Shown here in pieces: positions 19,791 to 32,135 of a stretch of 33,036 nt of DNA (its first letter is position 1; every line of letters begins with the position of its first letter). The stretch comes from Chara braunii (lineage: Eukaryota; Streptophyta; Charophyceae; Charales; Characeae): the NCBI GenBank assembly GCA_003427395.1, contig BFEA01000088.1, forward strand, positions 1,320,017 to 1,353,052, written 5' to 3'. A program made the translations under genes and the position numbers. The notes under the pieces are model-generated. The model was not told where the DNA came from, did not search any database, and was given only the letters and a program-made list of their open reading frames with translations.

Positions 19791-21435
19791 TCAACCTCCA
19801 CAACAAAACAACAAATAATGTCACAATCTCATTCTGTCTGAATTCACACAGCTAATCTGACTTTATCATGCATATTTTCTAATTTGACCTTTCACATGAT
19901 GTCTTGAATTCAAAACAAACAAAAGCAATTAACTTTCTCACTCATACTTATAGGCACACAATAACAAGGGGTAATACAGTTTAAGGGAAAATATCACACA
20001 CGTAAAACGAACATTATATCTGAGTGTTCCCTGCCTCCAGAACCCAGCCTGGGCTCTGGCAGAGTTCCCGCAATCGGTGGGTGGACCTTCCACAAGGTCT
20101 TGCTGCGGTCCCACGGGTTGCAATCTCGCCTGCCGCCTTCCTCTCGTAACCTTAGACTGGACTTAGAGTTAGGAAGGCAGAAGGAGGGGTTTCAGACGCT
20201 CGAGATACAAGAGTGGGATAGACTCAACTCATAGGAGAGGGCCTTGATATCTTCAAGCGCCTGAGGGCCCCACAATGGCGGCCAGGAACATAGTAGAAGC
20301 TGGTCAAACCGTAGTCAAATCGCAAGTAGCAGCCTCCTGACAGTCTCCTAAGTTGTTGCCGTAACCCCCCTTATAGTGCCCGATCACCCCCTCAAGTCAC
20401 ACTGTCGTTCCCGCCAACCGAGTTGCCGTAGTGCAACTTGGAAAAGAATTGTGCTCTATAGATTATACCCCGAGCTCTGTTCAGAGTATAAGCGAAACTC
20501 AGTCAATCTCTTAGCCAAATCAAAAGCGCACATAACAGTGCTTAGCAATAGCCCCACAACGCATAGTGACCCACTGCATTGTGAGTCGATTGCACAGCGA
20601 GTCACGACGCTGCACTTAATAGGTGAATCAACCATAACTTAGGCAGTCCTCACTAAAGTCTACCAACGCCTAGTCGAATGCACAATAACTTATACATCGA
20701 TTGCACAGTGTCCGTGCATAGTAAGCACATCGCCAGCACACAACAAATGCACAATTCCCGTACTTCAATCATACAACTATTCTAGCAGACAGTATTATCA
20801 GTTGACGTTCACGGGAACAATCGGAGCAAGGACAGATGTCACATCGACATTAGCAGGGAAGTAAAGTAGGTGTCGCCTAGCAATGACACTAGCAAGGGCA
20901 CACTGGTGTCACAATGGAATGCACATCGTAGACTGTTCAACAACAGAAGCCACACAACTGAAAACACCGTTGTAAGGTTGTTCCTTAGCAATAGCAACCG
21001 TCCGCTGTGATCCTCCCTAGCAGCGTTTCTGGAACCCAGCAACAACGTTTGGTAACAACAAACTCAAATAGTAGCCTAGTCTAGCAATAATGGCACAAGC
21101 CTCGATCGCAACAGCAACGCCCCCTAAGTGCTCAAACACAGAACCTCAAAGCATTGTACCACTCTGCGGCAGACTCATATTCAAGTACAATACCCGAATA
21201 CGAGGGTGCAACACTATCAACCTCCCTAGCAACAAGGCTGCACAAAACTGAGATGCAGCAGCCTCAGGATAACGATGACGAGGTCACCCCATGCAGCAAG
21301 AAGATGGTAATTGGGATGCAGGTCATAAATACGAGCAGCGGCGCTGTCCTAGGTGCATTACTCACCAAGTATACAAAATGAGAGTGAATCTTCCTCTAGA
21401 ACACAGAAGGATGCACTGCTGAGGCAAACACGTAT
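19791..21435. other. Unassigned sequence between two repeat arrays
   Basis: No gene supported. An 88-codon frame at 20376-20642 and a 75-codon frame at 21154-21381 show no recognised motif. GATTGCACAG recurs near 20588 and 20699, a weak local repeat. Confidence 0.4.
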
Positions 21436-21438
21436 CTG

Positions 21439-23184
<1,746 letters not shown>

Positions 23185-23255
23185 CACCACCTGGGTTCGA
23201 ACACTGGTTTGTATTTCAACAGTTCGTGGGTGTACCCACTGAGCTAGGCTCTTGG
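23185..23255 (-). mobile_element. tRNA-derived SINE head (copy 2)
   Basis: Minus strand reads TAGCTCAGTGGG (23246-23235), an exact pol III A-box match, then about 33 nt on, GTTCGAACCC (23202-23193), an exact B box. GGTACACCCACGAACTGTT between them is shared with copy 1 at 7440-7515. Spacing is that of a tRNA, but the anticodon stem and acceptor do not fold as a functional tRNA. The body and tail (toward lower coordinates) were not delimited. Confidence 0.65.
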
Positions 23256-24024
23256 GTTTCATGACCGGTCCCGGCATCGATATTGGGCCGCGTCCCAAAA
23301 TGGGATGAAAATAAATAATAAGAAAATATTAAAAAAACTAATAATTATAATACAAAATAAGCAAAAACCGAAAGAGAGGCGAGGAGGAGGGGACGTTGGA
23401 ACCATGTCCTCGGTCCTACCTATCGGCCCGCTGTTGGACTCCTCAGCAAAACTAAGGGGCATACTCCCGCGGGACCCTCAACCTCAAAGTTTTTCTTCAC
23501 AGGGCCCTCCTCTGCTCGTTCGCTGCCGGCTGCTGGCCTTGACCCCCGGATCTTCGTAATCTCAGTCCAAAGTCGTAACCTATAGGGCTAGGCCCAAGTC
23601 TGGGTGTAGGAGGCCCAAACTTGGTTCAGACCTACGCCTGTCGTAACCTATCCGGTTCAGACCTATGCCTGTCGAACTGCACTAAAGGTTGTACTTTGGC
23701 ACACTGCTCATTTCTATGGCTCCTATGCACCGGCCCCTGCTGCATGAAGAGGTCAATTTCACCTGCCGCCGTCGTGCATGCTGCACAACCACGCCGATAC
23801 CCAAAAACTCTCATTTTCTCACTAGGCTACCTTCCCCGAAAAACCGCACTTTTACCACCTAAGTATCGAAAAATCCCGACTTTTATGGTGTCGCCCGTGG
23901 CTTTTACCGTTGATCAATATCATGGTCGGCCTAGGAAGTTAGGCACTCTCCACCTCATTGACCCTAGTGTCGTAGCAAGTAAGTCAAGCGGATTCGATGA
24001 CTAAATCCTAGCCCCGATCATCAA
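23256..24024. other. Unassigned sequence
   Basis: No gene supported. A short direct repeat occurs: GGTTCAGACCTA(C/T)GCCTGTCG at about 23622 and 23654. The 127-codon frame at 23621-24004 starts in that repeat and has no recognised domain. Confidence 0.4.
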
Positions 24025-24072
24025 ATGCCGGTTTCAAACCGTGAATGCGCAGCGCGTGCGCTACTGCAGTTT
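24025..24072 (-). other. tRNA-like promoter boxes, weak SINE candidate
   Basis: Minus strand has GTAGCGCACGCGC (A-box-like) and GGTTTGAAACC (B-box-like), about 23 nt apart. That matches the shortened spacing at 7219-7304 rather than a true tRNA. Possibly a second SINE type lacking the anticodon arm. Confidence 0.3.
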
Positions 24073-25486
24073 CTTCACACTCCTTTTCTAGTTCACGCTA
24101 CCACGTGCGGAAACTGCTCTCAGTAACATATCCAATGTCTGCCTAAAACCCATGCGTGCCCTCGAAGTGCACGCCCACACACTCTATAATCACATCATAA
24201 GCCTGTGTCATTCCCAACCCCTGAGAGTTGGTTATGGTCACACGAAAATCGGTCACTCTCTCGAGTATCGCAAAAAACGTACCTTCTGCGAGATGCAAAA
24301 ATGTGCCCATATACCCTTGTAAGGGTATTCGGGTCGACACCGGCCCTTCGGGCGTTCCGAACAACGAAGTGCCCTTGCGGGTCACACACACACTCAAGCC
24401 CACAAGCACTCAGACTGGCATGCAGACAAGCAAGCATGCACACACATACACTTAGAAGACTCAAAAACAAGCAGGAAACTCAGTGAGGCATACATTCCAT
24501 GAGCAAAACTCAAAAATCAGCTTTGTGTCTCAGTCCGTGTTTGGCAGGTCATTATAGTGGTGTCTTTCGTAGACATCACCCTGAACCCGAAACAGAAAAA
24601 CTACAAAATTTCGTTAACCGAAAAAAAAAAAAGCAACAACGAGGCAAATGGAAATGAGTTGTCAATTAAAAAAAGAAAGGGAAAAAAAAAGGTTCTAAAT
24701 TGGCCAAAAAAACATGTACTGCAATTTCGTCAAAAAAAAAGAAAAAAAAAAATGAACTACGCAGCTCAGAACGAAAATGAGTTATGAATTTACAAAAAAA
24801 AACATGTATCGGTGGGTCGCTGGAGTGCTAAGTTCGGAAAGGGAATAAAGAAGGTCCGACTGTTTCTGATAACATGGGCCGGCCGCGGTGTGCAGAGAGG
24901 CCTGAGATGACAATTTGCAGAAAACAATTACCGCTATTGTTTACTATTTTTGCTTATTCTCAACTCCAGCCTCAACAAAACTCTATTTCGTGTTTTTTCC
25001 TTCAGTTCGTAAGCTCAAACCATGAGTAAGGCGTCGTTGTTTCAGAGGGAAAAAAAGACAAACAAACAACTTTCCTTCGGGACATCCGTTATAAATTGGA
25101 ACGATACACAAAGATAGAAGATTACCCCTTTTCGGAAACCAAAAAAAGGGCAAGTTTCAAGAACACCACGTTCTTCAAGGGTAATTTCACATTCAAAAAT
25201 AGTGGCGGAGCCCAAGTTTCACTGCAAAATAAAATACATCTTTCATTTTCAAGTTGTAGTTGTACAGGTGTCGGTCCTAGTTTCACTTGACAACAAAAAT
25301 ATATTTGCGGACGCGGTCCCACTTTCGTTACAATACAAAAATACACGTCTTTCTTTCGGACACCGTCAAACATTTTCGCTGTTGGCAATCTTCGAAAATG
25401 TGTTATTTCTGCAAAAAAAAAAAAAAAAAAAAACGTTCCTTGGGACATCCGTCTTAAAAATTGGAACATAGAGTGAAAGATGATTA
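24073..25486. other. Unassigned sequence, A-rich in part
   Basis: No gene supported. 24590-24805 is dominated by A runs of 7-12 bases. An A run of about 20 lies at 25412-25432. GGGACATCCGT(T/C) occurs at 25079 and 25442, each followed by a similar A/T phrase, TTGGAAC(G/A)ATA, a degenerate repeat about 363 bp apart. Confidence 0.45.
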
Positions 25487-25920
25487 GGGCCTAGTTGCAC
25501 TACTCTCCATCTGACACAATTCGTGGCGGATGTGCGAAGAGTAAAAACGACTAAAATCGTGTCGAAAGAGAGGCTTGGTTGCACTTACCCGCCACTATAT
25601 TTCGACGGAAAAGTTAAAAGACATTGTCGGCTTGAGCTCCACTCGTGAAGCAATGAACTTGCCACAAAGTTGTTTTGTGGAGAGATCATGAGGATGACCC
25701 TCCACAAAATAGCAGTAGCCAGTCGGGAACTGGCCGCACTCTGGCAAATTGAGGGTCTGGTTGCACTAGTGGGCGTACTCGCCATCCACCAAGTTTCGCG
25801 AGTAGGTGCTTGGATGCACTTACTCGCCAAATTTGGTGCAAGGAAACCTGTCAGAACTTTTGCCCAATTTCATTTTTCAATCCGCCACAAAGTGTTGGCT
25901 TAGTTGCACTTTGCCTGCTA
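25487..25920 (+). repeat. Array of GTTGCAC motifs (5 copies)
   Basis: GGGCCTAGTTGCACTACTC begins at 25487 directly after TTA. Related phrases follow at 25571, 25754, 25805 and 25894, several with a CTCGCCA...CCAAGTTT...GCGAGTAGGT palindrome. The same family lies at 5292-5344 and on the other side of the retroelement at 32059-32135. Confidence 0.65.
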
Positions 25921-25948
25921 CAGAGGTTACCTTTTTGTTCAACTTAAA

Positions 25949-26524
25949 GATGGAGCTTCGAATGAGAGACCTCCCTCACACTATATTTGATAAGGCCCTT
26001 GTAAACTTTAACATCAAGTTTGGAGGGGCCTGGACTGACTGGGTCAGATGTTTTACGAATTGGTTCAATTATTAATTAATTAAGGGTTCGGGACTTTTTG
26101 AATGAGGGGTCCTTGGGTCCTCAATATTTTTTTGTTTTTTGGTACCGGTTACTTTGTCGGAGGATTACGGTAAGCTTTACGGGTACTACTAGGAGTAACC
26201 TATATAGGACATTTTGCTTCTGTCTTTTTCAAACAGCGTTACCCCTGAGGATGGTCCGTACACTAACGGACCGGCCAGAACTCGAGTAGGGTAATCGTCA
26301 GACGTGCTTCATGTTACGACGCTCTTTGCTCTATTTTTTGTGCCTGTCAGCTACTAGTGTTAATTTTACGAGCTAACACGCTCGGGGGACTACGCATATC
26401 ATCATCATCATCTTCTTCTTCTTCTTCTTCTTCTTCTTTCCACCCACTGTTCTCCTTCCCTATTGTTGGCCTGAAGTGTGCTTCACAGATGGCATGATAT
26501 GCTGCACAAGTCTAACTCTACTAC
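25949..26524 (+). mobile_element. 5'-truncated upstream copy (pseudo-LTR) of the Penelope-like element
   Basis: This 576-bp block matches 31504-32058 throughout, including the last RT codons (FDKALVNFNIKFGGAWTDWV), the 3' untranslated region, the hammerhead-like motif and a TCATCATC/TTCTTC microsatellite. Both copies end at the same point, TCTAACTCTACTAC. It begins abruptly within RT coding sequence and is followed without spacer by the 5' end of the longer copy. A truncated copy in direct tandem upstream is characteristic of Penelope-like elements. Confidence 0.8.
26238..26295 (+). ncRNA. Hammerhead-ribozyme-like motif, upstream copy
   Basis: In order: stem I 5' strand GTTACCC (26238-26244); core CTGAGGA (26245-26251), fitting CUGANGA; stem II TGGTCCGT to CCGGCCA with one mismatch; GAA (26278-26280); a self-complementary CTCGAG (26281-26286) where stem III should be; TA, a NUH-type cleavage position; and stem I 3' strand GGGTAAT (26289-26295). 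The GAAA core is one A short, so activity is doubtful. Very short stem III is known for hammerheads in Penelope-like elements, some of which cleave as dimers. Confidence 0.5.
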
Positions 26525-26770
26525 GACATCCACACAGTAAACCGACGGGCGATGTTCACCCCGTCCGCGTGATTGCGATCTTATCTATTCTATCACATCT
26601 TAGCTACCACTGTCTTGTTATCTTTCAGTATTCATTCATCTTTCTGTCTTTTTCGCTTTAGTTTTTTCACGATCAACGTTGGGGTTGGGCGTGTAGGGCA
26701 TGTGTCTATGTTATGAGTGGAGGGGAACGAGATAGTGTCTGGCTTTTGAAGGATGGTGTACAGGAGTGGA
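26525..26770 (+). other. 5' leader of the retroelement
   Basis: T-rich leader. An ATG at 26714 (MSGGERDSVWLL) opens a short frame that meets the zinc-knuckle frame only after a one-base shift. It may be the original start of ORF1, now frameshifted. Confidence 0.45.
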
Positions 26771-28422
26771 TGTCACTTCTGCTAGCTCCTTGACCACTTT
26801 ATGAGGGAGTGTCTGTTTTGATTCCAACCCAATGGTGCAAAGATGGCGGCAAGAATATGGGACGGGGTATGGGTGGATCGAATCACGGCAACTCAAGTGG
26901 TATTCTGTCAGCACCAACCAATGGGGCAAGCACATCGAACGCGATTGTTCCATACCAGGGGTCGCAAAACAGGGGCTATGGCGGCAATGGCGGGAACTAT
27001 AATAATGGTGGTAGGCATAGTAACGGAGGAGGGTACAATAATGGGGGAGGTTACGGTAACGCGCAACGGTATTCTAGGTAGTGGACTGGAGGATACAGGG
27101 ATCAGGATCGAGAACGTGAGCGGGAAGACAAGATTGATAGGATGTATAACTTGCTATCAGAACAAGTTGAGGAGCGGGAGAAGAAGAGGATGGAGGATGC
27201 AACGTTGGTGAACTTGGTGTCGCTTGAGGAGGAAAAGAAGAAACTCCAGATATAGGAGGAAAGGAGGATTCAGATAAGCAAGGATCGGGATTTGCAGGTG
27301 GATAGATTAGGAAAAATTGTAAGAACAAGCGTGAAGGCAGTATGTGAATCGGCTCTTGGGAGGAAGGTGGAGATTCCAGATGATGATGATAGTGAGGTGA
27401 CTAAGTTAAGGAAAGAACTAGAGGATATACAAGCGAAGAAGTTAGGAGCTACAAACTAATCATGCTTGGAGAAGTTGGAGGCACTTCGAAAGGAGAAGGA
27501 AGAGCTTCTAAAGAGGATTCAAGAGAGTGAGGAGGATCCATTGCGCATGGAAATTATGAACCTTAAGAGAAATCAAAACGGTTAGGAAAATCGACTACGA
27601 AAGAAGATAGCGAAGCTGAGGAGTAGGAGCGGACATGAGAAAACCAATGAAGGCAGACATAATGCTATCAAATTGAGTACTTTTTGGACAGCCCTGGAAC
27701 AAAAAAATGTGGAGCTCTGCACGTTAAAGTCGGAGAACAAACATCTCAAGAAGGATGTCAATGACTTGCAAGATGAGTTCCTCACTCTGAGGAACAAGAG
27801 AACTATAGGTGCAGTGACCGAAAGTAGTCCACTTGAGGAACTAGCTAGTAAGGGAAAGCCACAGGCAGAACCATCAGCTACGGCGATGTATACACCGAAG
27901 GACTTAGAAGCTCTGCAGAAAGCATACAAGGCGGCTTTGCAAGGGAAAGAGATGACGCTTAAGGAAGCCGACATGCTTAAGGAAGGCGTGGCAAGGATGG
28001 GGGCATCGCGGATCCGTCTATCAACTCGAAAGGGTGCATTGAAGAAAACAACGCCCCGCAATCTCAAGACCAGTTTTCAGGCCGATGAAGTGGAGTCTGA
28101 TGATGATGAGAAAAACAAAGAAGGTGATAAGGATCGACCCCGGGGTATAGTGAATGTGGTTCATGATTTGAAGGTTGCCAAGATGACCGGGTTCATTGAT
28201 ACCCGACTGAAGGATCTTCGACAGGCCAAAAAGGTGGATATGGAGGCAGCCTGTGTCGAGGAGAATATCATGTATATTAAGTTGGATCAGGCTAAAGCTG
28301 GCGTGGCAGAAATCAGGGATAGTCGCGACTATGCGGGATAGATTAAGGAGAAGGAGAAACAGGAGGAGGACGACCAGGAACAACATTATGCCACGTTGAT
28401 TGAAGAAGTCGAAGAGGAGTGA
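26771..28422 (+). pseudogene. Gag-like ORF1: CCHC knuckle, Gly/Asn-rich region, coiled coil
   Basis: At 26771-26812 the frame reads C-H-F-C-stop-L-L-D-H-F-M-R-E-C, a CX2CX4HX4C nucleic-acid-binding knuckle with a TAG in its first spacer. A frameshift follows. From about 26809 one frame runs 538 codons to TGA at 28420-28422, with stops at 27079, 27253, 27457, 27583 and 28339. It encodes a Gly/Asn-rich segment (GGNGGNYNNGG), an Arg/Glu-rich stretch, a long coiled coil (KLRKELEDI, EALRKEKEELLKRIQESEED), a basic patch, an acidic patch (ESDDDEKN) and a C-terminal helical segment near LKDLRQAKKVDMEAACVEEN. The role would be RNA binding and particle or RNP assembly. The knuckle assignment is strong; function is by analogy. 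Confidence 0.7.
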
Positions 28423-29439
28423 GGGGACTCCCTGAGTGTGTCGTGTCTTTGGGAGCTGGCCTTGTTCTGTCGGGATTTCAATGAGGAATTGCCGAATGGT
28501 TAATTACTGTTTATTTATCGTCTAGTGGTGATACTGCTTATTCTTCAAGGGGGTATGAAACGGTGCGGTAAGTTTCGTGATTCTCTACTTTGGTAAGTAG
28601 GAACTATGACTTCTCTTTCTGTCCAGGACCGTTGGTGTATGCCTTAGTCTCACCGTGGTTCCTCCACATCTACGTAGGTTGTACAAAGAGGTCACGGTCT
28701 TTGAATTCTAGGTGGAAGGAACATGTAGCTTCGACTTTACTTTTGGGAAGTACGCGAGTATAGGTGCTTATGTAGGGTAGGGATTGATTGTTACTATTTG
28801 TTACATCGCAATTCCAATTTGCACCTCGTCTGAACGGGATTTGTTGTGTTGGAAAAATTCTTCATTAATTCCGTTAATCCAACGCTTAATTCTATGATTA
28901 GGAGCAGACGTTCCCGTAAACCCTGCAGACCAGAACGAAAAGAGAGGTTAAAGAGAGGGAGAAGTGAAAGGGGGGACCTCTTCTGTTATCGCAAATGTAG
29001 CTAGTAAACACGATCCCTTCGTATTCTCTTCCTCTTATGGCGAGGATTCGGTCGGTATCATCTCTGTTCTTCAACGAGCTACAGATCTCCAAATCGTCAT
29101 CCCCTTCTCGAATATCGTCACATCTCGTTTTTGCTTCTCGAAAAAATGGAAGTGGATCAGGCGTCCGTTTGGCTCATCGACTATATTTTCTACGGACCTT
29201 CCTATTTCTCTTCTGAGACACTGCCGATCTTGGTTAAAGGTAGGTACATGTATTTTCATCCCCTCGGTTTCGCATATTTGTTCTCGAGCTTTACCCTTTA
29301 AAGGTACTCTGATCAATTTTCTTTCTACTCCTTCCACAAGGAAGGATCTAAGGGCTACAGTTGGGACAATCTTATCAAACTTTGTGATGCTGTGTGAACT
29401 ATTTCCTGCAAAGACTCCCGTATAACCCTTAAGTTAATC
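28423..29439 (+). other. Inter-ORF region of the retroelement
   Basis: Mostly without coding signal. A 153-codon frame (28964-29425, non-ATG start) could be the degraded N-terminal part of ORF2, since the RT frame continues soon after. I recognise no domain and find no GIY-YIG motif. Confidence 0.4.
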
Positions 29440-31632
29440 ATGTTCAATGCTTGTCGTACTAAGAAGTATTCGTCGTGCCTATCCGCTAAGTTAGTAATTA
29501 GGGTTAGATATGATGATAAGATGGTAAAGGGAAGGATTCGTGACGTATCTAAAGAAGTTATTTCGGGCTTTGGTCTGCCATTGTCTTACTTGAATCTTGT
29601 TTGTCGCCGCTTTAGGCTGGTCTGGACCAAGAACAGAAACATATGAGACTTAACATATAACTACCGAAAGTTCTCTATTGTGGCCAATCCGAGTTGCTCT
29701 TGTATGGAAGCTGATGAGGCGTTCCCTCGTTTGGGAAATCATGTATTGTTTCACTTTCGTCAAGTTGATTTTTTTCCTTCCTTCTTTGATAATTCTAAGG
29801 ATATTGTCTCTCCATACTACTCGTCCAATCCTAAGCAACTGTGTAAGAAAGTTAGCTCGTCACTTTTTAGTTTCTCCGGCATAAATGTGAATATATTACC
29901 TTCTCAGTTTATGGGCTGCTTCTGACCCCCACCCTTCTTAGTAAATGGAGACCGATATGTCCCTCTTGGTCCGAGCCATCTCGTCGAGCATCTAGGATCG
30001 TTTCAGCTTGTGTTAATGAAGTTTTGAAGTTGTTGCCCAAGTTTAGTCACTTCAATTTACGGAGCACGCACATGCTCCCTTCTTTCTTTTGCGCATAATT
30101 AATAAAGGGGTTCAAAATGAGGATGAACTGCTAGCCAAAAGTTTTGATGTGAAGAAGATGTTCTGTCAATTACCTCATCCGACGATTATGACCGCAGTGG
30201 AATGGGCAGTGAGTATGTTCGAGGAGAAAAACTTTTACAAGTGTTTGATTCATGAGAGGATTCGAAGAAACAGGTTAGACTAAGCAGGGATGTTGTTAGT
30301 GAGGTTGGCTGTAAATATGTTCATTTTTCTCTGTTAATTAGGTACTTAGCATGGCTACACCGGACCCGGACCCGGACATTTCCGGACATGGAACCGGACC
30401 CGTGTCCGGTAGTTTTCGGACGTCCGGGATTCCGGACATCTTCCGGACACCGGACATGACGGGATCCGAACGGTCCGGATGTCTGGACGGGTCCGGAAAA
30501 TGTCCGGACCATTAAAAAAAATAAAAATAAAAAAATCTGAAAAACAATTATGTTATGCAGAATAACAATGCAAACCACTTTTGCCTCAGAGTCATGTCAA
30601 AATTCCTAACCAAACTTGAGTTAAGAGTCAAAAACTATAAAAAACTTAAAAAAAGAGTTTAAAAGACTTAAAAAACTAACAAAAGGTAATGAATTATTAA
30701 TAATTAAGAAATTGGGGATTGCCTAATAAATTATTATAGAGAGAGAGCATGTCCGGACCTCCCAAAAAATCATAAATGGGCCTGAAAAACCCCCAAAGCA
30801 ATTTTGGGGGCTTGGCTCCTCAATGGGGAAGGGTCCTGGACCGTTTTTTTTTTTTTCTTCTTTTCCTTGAAATTTGGCAGATCCGGACCTTCTAGACCGG
30901 ACGTCTGGAGTCCAGACTGAATCCGGACCGTCTGGATGGCGGTCCGGACGTCCGGATCGTAGCCGTGGTACTTAGCATATGATTTGTGAAATACTTTCAC
31001 TATGGCAATGGGGTCTGCCCTTAGGTAGAATCTGGGTATACCTATGGGCAAATCGTCAAGTCCTGCTCTTGCATGTCTTATGTGTGCTCATGACGAGTTT
31101 ACGTTTCTTAGAGGCTTGGGGTTTCAATGGGGAATGATGCCCACCTGGTCAAGGGCTGTAGGCTGGTCGATGACGTGTCCATTTTCATCAGGTACAAGGG
31201 CAAGGATGCTGTGTCCAAGTGTAAGGCGACAATGATTTTATTTAGATTTAAGGACTCTTGTTACAATAAGCATCTGGTTTTGGTAACGACTAGTGATGGC
31301 ATGGAATGGCCATACCTAGGCTGCCGGTTACTCGTGGGGGCGAGACCTGTCAGGGTATATTGTCAAGCTTTACATAGGAATCAGGATTGCATTTTGGGCG
31401 GGGAAGGAATTGTTTTTCGTAATTTGCAGAATTTTAATTCCTTTTGTAGTAAGCAGCAAAAAGCTGCGGTAGTTACATCATTCTTTCACAAGGCATATGA
31501 CATGATGGAGCTTCGAAGGAGAGACTTCCCTGACACTATATTTGATAAGGCCCTTGTGAACCTTAACATCAAGGTTGGAGGGGCCTGGACTGACTGGGTC
31601 AGATGTTTTACGAATTGGGTCAGGTATTAATA
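29440..31632 (+). pseudogene. Reverse transcriptase ORF2, broken
   Basis: Coding traces run in three frames. Frame 1 (29440 to about 30080) has an N-terminal region with a Cys-containing segment and FPRLGNHVLFHF, broken by stops at 29644 and 29923. A second piece (30089-30283) contains SFDVKKMFCQLPH, RT motif A. After the hAT insertion, GIPMGKSSSPALACLMCA (about 31036-31089) is motif B. One frameshift on, RLVDDVSIFI (about 31152-31181) is motif C with both catalytic Asp. The thumb region follows to TAA at 31630. The motif A wording and G-x-PMG-x-SSP resemble Penelope-like/telomerase-type RTs more than LTR or LINE RTs. Three catalytic Asp survive, but stops, frameshifts and the insertion prevent function. 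Confidence 0.75.
30350..30967. mobile_element. 618-bp non-autonomous hAT-like element
   Basis: The 8-bp sequence GTACTTAG flanks both ends (30342-30349 and 30968-30975), the target-duplication size of hAT transposons. The ends are inverted: CATGGCTAC at left, CACGGCTAC as the complement at right, fitting the CANNG start of hAT termini. Both sub-terminal regions are packed with CCGGAC/GTCCGG motifs on both strands, well over a dozen, like the clustered transposase-binding motifs of hAT elements. The AT-rich centre has no transposase gene. It interrupts the RT pseudogene between motifs A and B. Confidence 0.85.
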
Positions 31633-32058
31633 AATAAAGGGGCCGGGATTTTCTGAATGAGGGGTCCCTGCGTCCTCGGTATTGTTCTGTTTTTTGGTAC
31701 CGGTTACTTTGTCGGAGGATTACAGTAGGCTTTACGGGTACTACTAAGAGTAGCCTATATAGGACATTTTGCTTCTGTCTTTTTCAACCAGCGCTACCCC
31801 TGAGGATGGCCGGTACACTGACGGACCGGCCGGAACTCGAGTAGGGTAATCGTCAGAAGTGCTTCATGTTACGGCGCCCTTTGCTCTATTTTTTGCACCT
31901 GTCAGCTATTAGTGTTAATTTTACGAGCTGACGCGCTCGGGGGACTACGCATATCATCTTCTTCTTCTTCTTTCCTCCCACCGTTCTCCTTCCCTATTGT
32001 TGGCCTGAAGTGTGCTTCACAGATGGCAAGATATGTTGCACGAGTCTAACTCTACTAC
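31504..32058 (+). repeat. 3' terminal repeat of the retroelement (downstream pseudo-LTR)
   Basis: Counterpart of 25949-26524, similar from GATGGAGCTTCG to TCTAACTCTACTAC. The copies differ by scattered substitutions and by a TTC/TCA microsatellite about 20 bp shorter here (31953-31971). The first 129 bp are the end of the RT frame. Confidence 0.8.
31793..31850 (+). ncRNA. Hammerhead-ribozyme-like motif, downstream copy
   Basis: Stem I GCTACCC (31793-31799) with GGGTAAT (31844-31850); core CTGAGGA (31800-31806); stem II TGGCCGGT to ACCGGCCG (seven Watson-Crick pairs plus a closing T-G); GAA (31833-31835); CTCGAG; TA. Stem II is more regular than in the upstream copy. The same single A is missing from GAAA. 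Confidence 0.5.
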
Positions 32059-32135
32059 AAGTTGCACTACTCGCCATACGCCAAGTTTGGCGAGTAGGTG
32101 CCTGGTTGCACTTGCTCGCCAAACTTGGCGAATAC
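32059..32135 (+). repeat. GTTGCAC motif copies flanking the retroelement
   Basis: AGTTGCACTACTCGCCATAC (32060) and GCCTGGTTGCACTTGCTCGC (32099) are two head-to-tail copies with the CCAAGTTTGGCGAGTAGGT palindromic centre. They continue the family seen on the other side at 25487-25920, so the retroelement probably inserted into a pre-existing repeat of this family. Confidence 0.65.

Larger units (their letters stand above)
26525..32058 (+). mobile_element. Decayed Penelope-like retroelement (long copy)
   Basis: A 5.5-kb unit: 5' leader, gag-like ORF1 (26771-28422), spacer, RT ORF2 (about 29440-31632), 3' end repeated in the truncated copy upstream. RT motifs, the tandem pseudo-LTR layout and a hammerhead-like motif in that repeat all point to the Penelope-like group. 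Against a standard member: ORF1 with a CCHC knuckle is unusual, and I see no GIY-YIG endonuclease upstream or downstream of the RT. Removing the nested hAT element leaves about 4.9 kb. Stops and frameshifts in both ORFs make this copy inactive. Confidence 0.7.

Noticed and set aside
27582-28067. 161-codon minus-strand frame with a Cys/Ser/Leu-rich product
   Set aside because: It is antisense to the ORF1 coiled coil; the plus-strand frame has the clear domain order.
25949-32058. The two about 560-bp repeats as true LTRs of an LTR retrotransposon
   Set aside because: The repeat includes the end of the RT coding frame, has no TG...CA ends or primer-binding site after it, and the RT motifs are not of the LTR type.
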